From assembly GCA_013396915.1 (NCBI GenBank), contig VWZL01002498.1:1-64000 (forward strand): DNA of 64,000 nt, read 5' to 3'. Position 1 is the first letter of the stretch; each line of letters starts with the position of its first letter. Under the pieces are notes generated by a model. That model had not been told where the DNA came from and ran no database searches. It saw only the letters and a program-made list of their open reading frames with translations. The translations under genes were made by a program, and so were the position numbers. This document shows, piece after piece, positions 61,100-64,000 of the stretch. The DNA comes from Stercorarius parasiticus. Taxonomy: Eukaryota; Chordata; Aves; Charadriiformes; Stercorariidae.

Positions 61100-64000
61100 G
61101 TAAGTCTGCAGTAACTAAATTATTACTTAAAACGCTAATCTGAGCACAAGTGGTAATATGTTGATTTTTAAAGAATGCCTCATCTTGTCCTTATCCTACA
61201 AGGCAGGTCTGTTTGAATTTGACTTGTAAGGCACTTTTTGGTGCTTACGAGTCATCTGGAAGAGGTTGGTTCTCATCAGTGTTACAAGAGTTACGCTATC
61301 TCTACTAACATTTGCTTTATCAAGGGAAGGTATGAAGCAGACGTAATGAAAGCAGAGGTATAAATCATGTTTTGAAGAGAACATATGAGGAAAATATGCC
61401 TCGTAATCTAAGACATTTGATGTGAGATATTTTTTGAAAATTCAAAATCAGTAAGGCATCCTTTCAAATTTGATGGTCCGTGCAACTTTTTTGACTGATC
61501 TAAACCCAGTCTTTGAGGGAGCTAGCACTCAGATATTCTGAATATTGTATTTCTTTTTTTATTGTTTCCCAGGTAATAGAGAATGCTCACAGTGCATTCT
61601 CTAAAAGAAGTGTAACTTCAGTATCTAAAATAACTAACTAAGGATCGTTAGGTGACACTAAGTTCCAAAATAATTGTATCAACTAAATTCTACTGTCAGT
61701 TGCAGAGTTCTGTTATCCCAACTCTATTAAAAGTTCTGTTCAGGGAAAAGAAACAGAGCAGCCTGACGTATATGAGCAATCACATGTAACTAACAAACCA
61801 TAAAATAAAATTCCTTAAAAGTTTCCTGGAATATACTTAAGGAAGTTGTAATCCATTCACAGGCATTCTTTGAAGTGAAAAAGTAAAATAACTCACCAAA
61901 TAAATTATTTGTTTCAATTTATTGATTCAGCTCTAATAGTCACCAGTATTCGCTTAATGTTACCAGATGGAGACATAATTTGACACAAGAGAATAATACT
62001 CTGTTCTCAGATTCACATAGTAGATTTTTTTGTCTGATTTTCTGCTCTCCTCATGTGGATGACTCTTCAGTTGGTGTCAGTGGGAGTCATGCACACATAA
62101 AAAGAGCACAGTGCTGGAGTCTAGGGGTCAAACTTTCAGCTCTGCTACAGCTGTTTTTCGTAGCACAGCCCTTTGAGGTTTCACATTGTGAAAAGGGAAT
62201 CTCTGGAGAGTTTTGAGTTGGTGTAGCAGCTTATGCCAACTCATTCAGTTTCTTTTGCCAAGGAGATAGTCAGGACATTGTTTAGCTCAACTGCTAGAAC
62301 AATTCGCTGAGACCTCAGGCAGGGAAATAGCTGTCTCTGTTCCTCTGCATTATAATGGACTCCGTATTTGTTTCTTGCTGGGCAGAGTCAGGAAATTGTA
62401 AAGGTGGCTTACACATACTTCTCTCTCTTCGCAATCCAGCTCCGAGTACAATATGGAAGCACCAGATAATCTAATCACAGGTCTTCTGTGAAAATCAGGA
62501 AGCAATAATTTACATTAAATATGTATATTGGATGAATGCCATCTGACTGTATAATTACTTCAAAGCTTCATTTCTAAATCAAAGCCATTAATAAGTCATA
62601 GAAGGGTCCAAGTGTGACTAGGATCTATAAATGAATATATAGAGTTGAACCCTCAGCTGATACAAATTGATATAGTTCCAGCTCACTGACTGAGTATCTG
62701 GCCCATATTTATTTTACATTCACATAATAGGAAAAAAAATTGTTTGGAGAAAATGCATTCCAGATTGAGTTACCATAATCATATTTCATTCTGGAATATT
62801 TTGTGTGTGTGTGTCTTGTAAACCACTGAAAAGAAGTGTGTATATGTAATGAAGATGCTGATATACTTTTATAATGATGTGACTTAGCTGTGTAATTATG
62901 TTGATAATTTTCTGGTCCCAAATGAGACTAATGAGACTAGTGCCCTTTTATTGGTTATATATTAGATTCTTGTTATAAACCCTCCAAGAATATTAAATCA
63001 TAAAGCTAGTAGTAGCAGGTAGACCTTATGTGGCCAGAACAAAATGGCTACAGTAAAGGGGAAGACTATTTACTATAAATGTTTTCACTTTTTAGCAGCC
63101 AGCCAAAAATTCAATCTTGTTGAACTCATATACACGCGTTCTGCTGTATTTCATTTCATGAGCATTTTTGCATGTATTACATTGATTGAAGGATATGTAC
63201 CTTGTCTTTCCATTGTGTACAGTATATATTATAGAATGTAAATAGAATACAAGACACTGCCATTTTTGCTGGAGATCTGTTCTTTTTGTTAGGAATATTT
63301 GGTCAAGAAGTGTTGTCTGCTTTTCATATTATATGGAAAAAAGTACAAGTTAAAACAAATTGTGTAATTAAGGTTCCCACAATAGCTAGCTCATAAGGAT
63401 AAAGTCTTCCATTGATTAATAACACAAGAACAGCATAGGCAATGGGCAATACTGCCCCCCACTAATGTATATTAACCTTGACCTTTAGGTGCTTCCCCAC
63501 AGCAATGAAAGGCTCGTTCTATACCCCAACGCAATCAATCCTTTGTTTCTCAACCGAGACAGCTAATAAAGGTGTCAAATATGGTGGAGGTTTTGTAATT
63601 AGAACACCTGTTCACGATGAACAGGACAGAGACCAGCTTGTCATTTCACACAAGTCCCCAAACAGCCACGATTTGGCAAAAATAAATAAATTAACGAATT
63701 TACTTTGGCCCCTGTACTATTTTAACCAAAAACCTAGAGCAGAAGAGAACATGAGTCCCATATAAACGGTTTGAGTTTTCAGGTTTCCTGGAAAACATGG
63801 ATTTTCAATATGATCTCTACCAGAACACAAAAATTACTATAAATAACGTCTAGAATATTTCAGCATTTAAGTTTTTGCTGCAGAGCTGATGTTGTGTCAT
63901 GCATCAGTAGCACATATAAAAAAGTACGGTGGTCAAATGCCTCATTAGTTTACAGATTGACACCCTCAGATGATGCTTTTATCAGAATTTTATCATAAAG
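61100..64000 (+). other. ARMC3: ARMC3 intron 10, 5' part
   Basis: No sequence matching the next ARMC3 exon is found before the window ends, so this intron is at least 2.9 kb. It contains a second relic of the palindromic amniote repeat (about 62,646-62,705) and an unclassified, more CpG-containing block at about 63,430-63,775 (see findings). Otherwise nothing is recognised. Confidence 0.75.
62646..62705. repeat. Relic of an ancient palindromic amniote repeat
   Basis: 'gaaccctcagctgatacaaa'/ttgatatagttcc...tatctggcccat resembles the reptile/bird repeat wording 'cagatcctcagctggtgtaa...ctggccc'. Half of the palindrome is visible and the rest is eroded. Confidence 0.45.

Noticed and set aside
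1..64000. CRISPR arrays, operons, tRNA or rRNA genes
   Set aside because: No regularly spaced direct repeats, no bacterial-style gene packing, and no convincing tRNA cloverleaf or full rRNA gene were seen on either strand.

Overview
The window is vertebrate nuclear DNA, almost certainly from a bird. It is AT-rich with one strong CpG island, and its interspersed repeats are CR1 LINEs with avian-type 3' ends plus solo endogenous-retrovirus LTRs of a kind I associate with Neoaves rather than galliforms (inference from memory). There is also very old amniote debris: a MIR SINE and decayed L3/CR1-like LINEs. I see no bacterial, organellar or CRISPR features.

The one protein-coding gene I can support is the 5' half of ARMC3 (armadillo repeat containing 3), on the + strand. 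Its likely promoter and untranslated exon 1 lie in a CpG island at about 28.78-29.33 kb. Nine coding exons follow between 40,083 and 61,099. They splice with GT..AG borders and consistent phases into 391 complete codons plus two bases, with no stop or frameshift. The protein matches vertebrate ARMC3 from its Met-Gly-Lys-Lys start through its ARM repeats, so the locus looks intact. The later ARM repeats and the C-terminal half lie beyond the right edge.

Layout: 1-28.78 kb is upstream intergenic DNA. It holds a TTTC microsatellite (2.47 kb), a MIR (7.0 kb), a decayed CR1 (11.9 kb), two related solo LTRs in opposite orientations (24.9-26.2 kb), and a CR1 containing a 103-base assembly gap just upstream of the promoter (27.3-28.5 kb). 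Intron 1 (29.0-40.1 kb) carries two ancient LINE relics, a 1.1-kb CR1 on the minus strand with a nearly open reading frame, and a third LTR. Intron 2 (40.1-47.4 kb) carries an old CR1 interrupted by a younger CR1, then another ancient LINE relic. Introns 3 and 8 each hold a CR1. Introns 4-7 and 9 are short and nearly repeat-free. Intron 10 runs off the window.

I did not find a new biological system. The points most worth a second look are the promoter architecture (an NRF1-type palindrome eight bases from an RFX/X-box-like site, then a G-quadruplex motif just after the exon 1 donor), a candidate 44-base alternative 5' exon, the CR1-in-CR1 nesting, and a stop codon shared by two CR1 copies just after the reverse-transcriptase catalytic motif.
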